Shown here piece after piece: positions 32,693 to 33,968 of a stretch of 33,968 nt of DNA. Position 1 is the stretch's first letter, and the number at the start of each line of letters is the position of its first letter. The DNA is from an uncultured Gimesia sp. (GTDB lineage: Bacteria > Planctomycetota > Planctomycetia > Planctomycetales > Planctomycetaceae), in assembly GCF_937910335.1 (NCBI RefSeq), contig NZ_CALEMX010000224.1:1-33968 (forward strand), in the 5' to 3' direction. The notes under the pieces were generated by a model. It ran no database searches and was not told the DNA's origin. It worked only from the letters and a program-made list of their open reading frames with translations. The translations under genes were made by a program, and so were the position numbers.

Positions 32693-33391
32693 ATGTTACA
32701 GGTTCGAAAAGCAAACGAGCGCGGGCACGCCCATCACGGTTGGCTCGAAGCGTATCACACTTTCTCGTTTTCATCCTATCAAGACCCTAATCATATGAAT
32801 TTTCGCGTTTTGAGAGTGATGAATGAAGATCGCGTCCAGCCCGGTCAGGGATTCGGAACGCACCCTCATCGAGATATGGAGATCGTCACTTATGTACTGG
32901 AAGGTGCGCTGGAACATAAAGACTCCATGGGCAACGGTGAAGTGCTGCACGCGGGCGAATTCCAACGCATGTCCGCAGGCACCGGTATCACACACAGTGA
33001 ATTCAATCCCTCCCCCACTGATCCCGTGCATCTGTATCAGATCTGGCTGTTACCTCAGAGTAAAGGAATTGAACCCAGCTACGAACAGAAACGATTTCCT
33101 GACGACGAGCAACACAACCAGTTACGACTCGTGGCATCATCCGAGGCTGAACAGGGATCATTACACATTCACCAGGATGCCCGGATCTTCCTCTCAAAAA
33201 TCGATGCAGAAGCAACAGTGACTCATGAACTGGTAAATGGCCGCCATGCCTGGTTACAGGTTCTACGCGGAGCTGTATCACTTAATGGAGAGAATCTCGC
33301 TACCAGCGATGGTGCTGCTGTGAGTGAAGAAAGCACACTGACCATTCAAGCCACCAGCGACGTCGAGATCATGCTCTTCGATTTGGCATAA
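32693..33391 (+). CDS. pirin-family bicupin protein
   Basis: 232 residues, two cupin domains. The first has the pirin metal site: H57 and H59 in GTHPHRDMEIVTYVLEG, and H101 and E103 in AGTGITHSEFNPS. The overall layout (HTFSFSSYQDPNHMNFRVLRVMN start, 'QIWLLP' at the domain border) is that of YhhW-type quercetin-dioxygenase-like pirins. Binds Fe or another divalent metal; physiological role uncertain. Good ribosome site GGGAG 7 nt upstream. It is 212 bp after arsC with its own possible promoter, so it is probably not part of the ars operon. Confidence 0.93.
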   Translation: MLQVRKANERGHAHHGWLEAYHTFSFSSYQDPNHMNFRVLRVMNEDRVQPGQGFGTHPHRDMEIVTYVLEGALEHKDSMGNGEVLHAGEFQRMSAGTGITHSEFNPSPTDPVHLYQIWLLPQSKGIEPSYEQKRFPDDEQHNQLRLVASSEAEQGSLHIHQDARIFLSKIDAEATVTHELVNGRHAWLQVLRGAVSLNGENLATSDGAAVSEESTLTIQATSDVEIMLFDLA

Positions 33392-33509
33392 ACGGACTTT
33401 CAAATTTGATCAAAGGAAATGAGAGACACAGGCTGGTACGAAAGTCTGTCTATTTCAGAATTATGATTTGTATCGTGCCCGTTTTGCTTTATGATAAAGA
33501 TGCTTTCAT

Positions 33510-33536
33510 GGGTCTCCAACAAAGAGACCCTCTTTC
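33510..33536 (+). terminator. hairpin between pirin and LRR genes, possible weak terminator
   Basis: GGGTCTC / GAGACCC with a 7-nt loop CAACAAA is followed by TCTTTC, a broken T-run. It lies 120 nt after the pirin stop and 33 nt before the next ATG. Confidence 0.4.
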
Positions 33537-33568
33537 GCAGCATTGCTCTCCCAAATTCGGGAAATCTG

Positions 33569-33968
33569 ATGGTAGAACAAACGGAAAAAACGGAAATAAA
33601 ACAAACACGAATTGCCTGGTTCCGGTGGATCTGTCGTGCAACCTTTTTAGTACTTCTCATTTTGCTTGTGCCCGTATATCAAAATGGCCGGGCGATTGTA
33701 AAGTTGAAATCACTCAATGAAGTCGATTTCTCTTCAGGACCTGGAGTTCTGCTGGAATCTTTACCCGTAAGTTGGAAAAGTTGGCTTTACACTACCCTCG
33801 GTAAAGATCATCTCATGCCCTTTGAAACGGTGACACACTTCGACTGTAGTAACAAGACTGATCTGAACGACACAGAACTCGCTCTCCTCTGTGATTTCAA
33901 AAATATTAAAAACCTCGATCTTAACAGCAGAGATATCACTGATGAGGGGCTGAGTCACCTCAAAGGAC
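33569..33968 (+). CDS. membrane-anchored leucine-rich-repeat protein, 3'-partial
   Basis: Open frame from the ATG at 33569 to the right edge (133 codons seen). A basic N-terminus (KQTRIAWFRWICRA) is followed by one transmembrane segment (TFLVLLILLVPVY, about residues 26-38). The end of the visible part starts planctomycete-type LRRs: HFDCSNKTDLNDTELALL, then NIKNLDLNSRDITDEGLSHL, matching the L..LdL..t.itD.gL..L consensus. Such proteins are abundant in planctomycetes, probably as surface or scaffold proteins. The remainder is outside the window. Confidence 0.8.
   Translation, partial: MVEQTEKTEIKQTRIAWFRWICRATFLVLLILLVPVYQNGRAIVKLKSLNEVDFSSGPGVLLESLPVSWKSWLYTTLGKDHLMPFETVTHFDCSNKTDLNDTELALLCDFKNIKNLDLNSRDITDEGLSHLKG

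Noticed and set aside
1-33968. CRISPR array, insertion sequence, integrase or toxin-antitoxin pair
   Set aside because: No regular spaced repeats, transposase/integrase motifs or paired small genes of known toxin families were found on either strand.

Overview
The window looks like chromosomal DNA of a planctomycete, most likely a Gimesia/Planctomycetaceae-type member of the Planctomycetota. This is inferred from gene content: two secreted DUF4838 proteins, a PHP-type DUF3604 protein, an N-terminal MJ0042-like zinc ribbon on a Lys-rich linker, an NPCBM-type secreted protein, planctomycete-style leucine-rich repeats at the right edge, and many small species-restricted membrane or secreted proteins. 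No database search was possible, so every family name rests on motif recognition.

Layout. 1-4.2 kb: 3' part of a DUF3604/PHP-like protein (5' end outside the window, possible frameshift near base 47), then small membrane/secreted proteins. 4.4-8.7 kb: minus-strand housekeeping genes, namely a Mug-type uracil-DNA glycosylase, a glutamate-1-semialdehyde-aminomutase-like PLP enzyme and threonyl-tRNA synthetase. 8.98-11.7 kb: an intact tRNA-Val(GAC) with its terminator, then about 2.5 kb of AT-rich DNA holding a tightly coupled nucleotidyltransferase + TIM-barrel gene pair, closed by a decayed second copy of the tRNA-Val 3' half, its terminator and some flanking sequence. This is the most island-like part of the window. 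11.8-13 kb: zinc-ribbon membrane protein and two small hypotheticals. 13.1-20.9 kb: an all-minus-strand polysaccharide-type locus with two DUF4838 proteins, a membrane HEAT-like protein and a secreted propeller/glycosidase-like protein; a perfect 17-bp palindrome lies upstream of the last gene. 21-24.6 kb: dual-specificity-phosphatase-like protein, very basic 73-residue protein, NPCBM-type secreted protein, CPXCG-like protein, DUF1653 and DUF2293 proteins.

24.8-28.6 kb: a small membrane protein and a membrane-anchored AAA ATPase, a TPR membrane protein, and a four-helix membrane protein. A second, decayed 3' end of the AAA gene lies just upstream of the four-helix gene, and a decayed start of the four-helix gene lies just downstream of the intact AAA gene. 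The simplest reading is an old tandem duplication of an [AAA + membrane protein] unit that lost complementary halves. 28.6-30.4 kb: two hypotheticals (one with a good terminator) and a possible 56-residue membrane peptide.

30.4-32.5 kb: a compact arsenic-resistance operon, arsR-acr3-arsC, with a strong sigma70-like promoter, a likely operator and an almost leaderless arsR start. It is followed by a pirin-family protein and the start of a membrane-anchored leucine-rich-repeat protein that runs off the window. No CRISPR array, insertion sequence, transposase, integrase or rRNA was seen.
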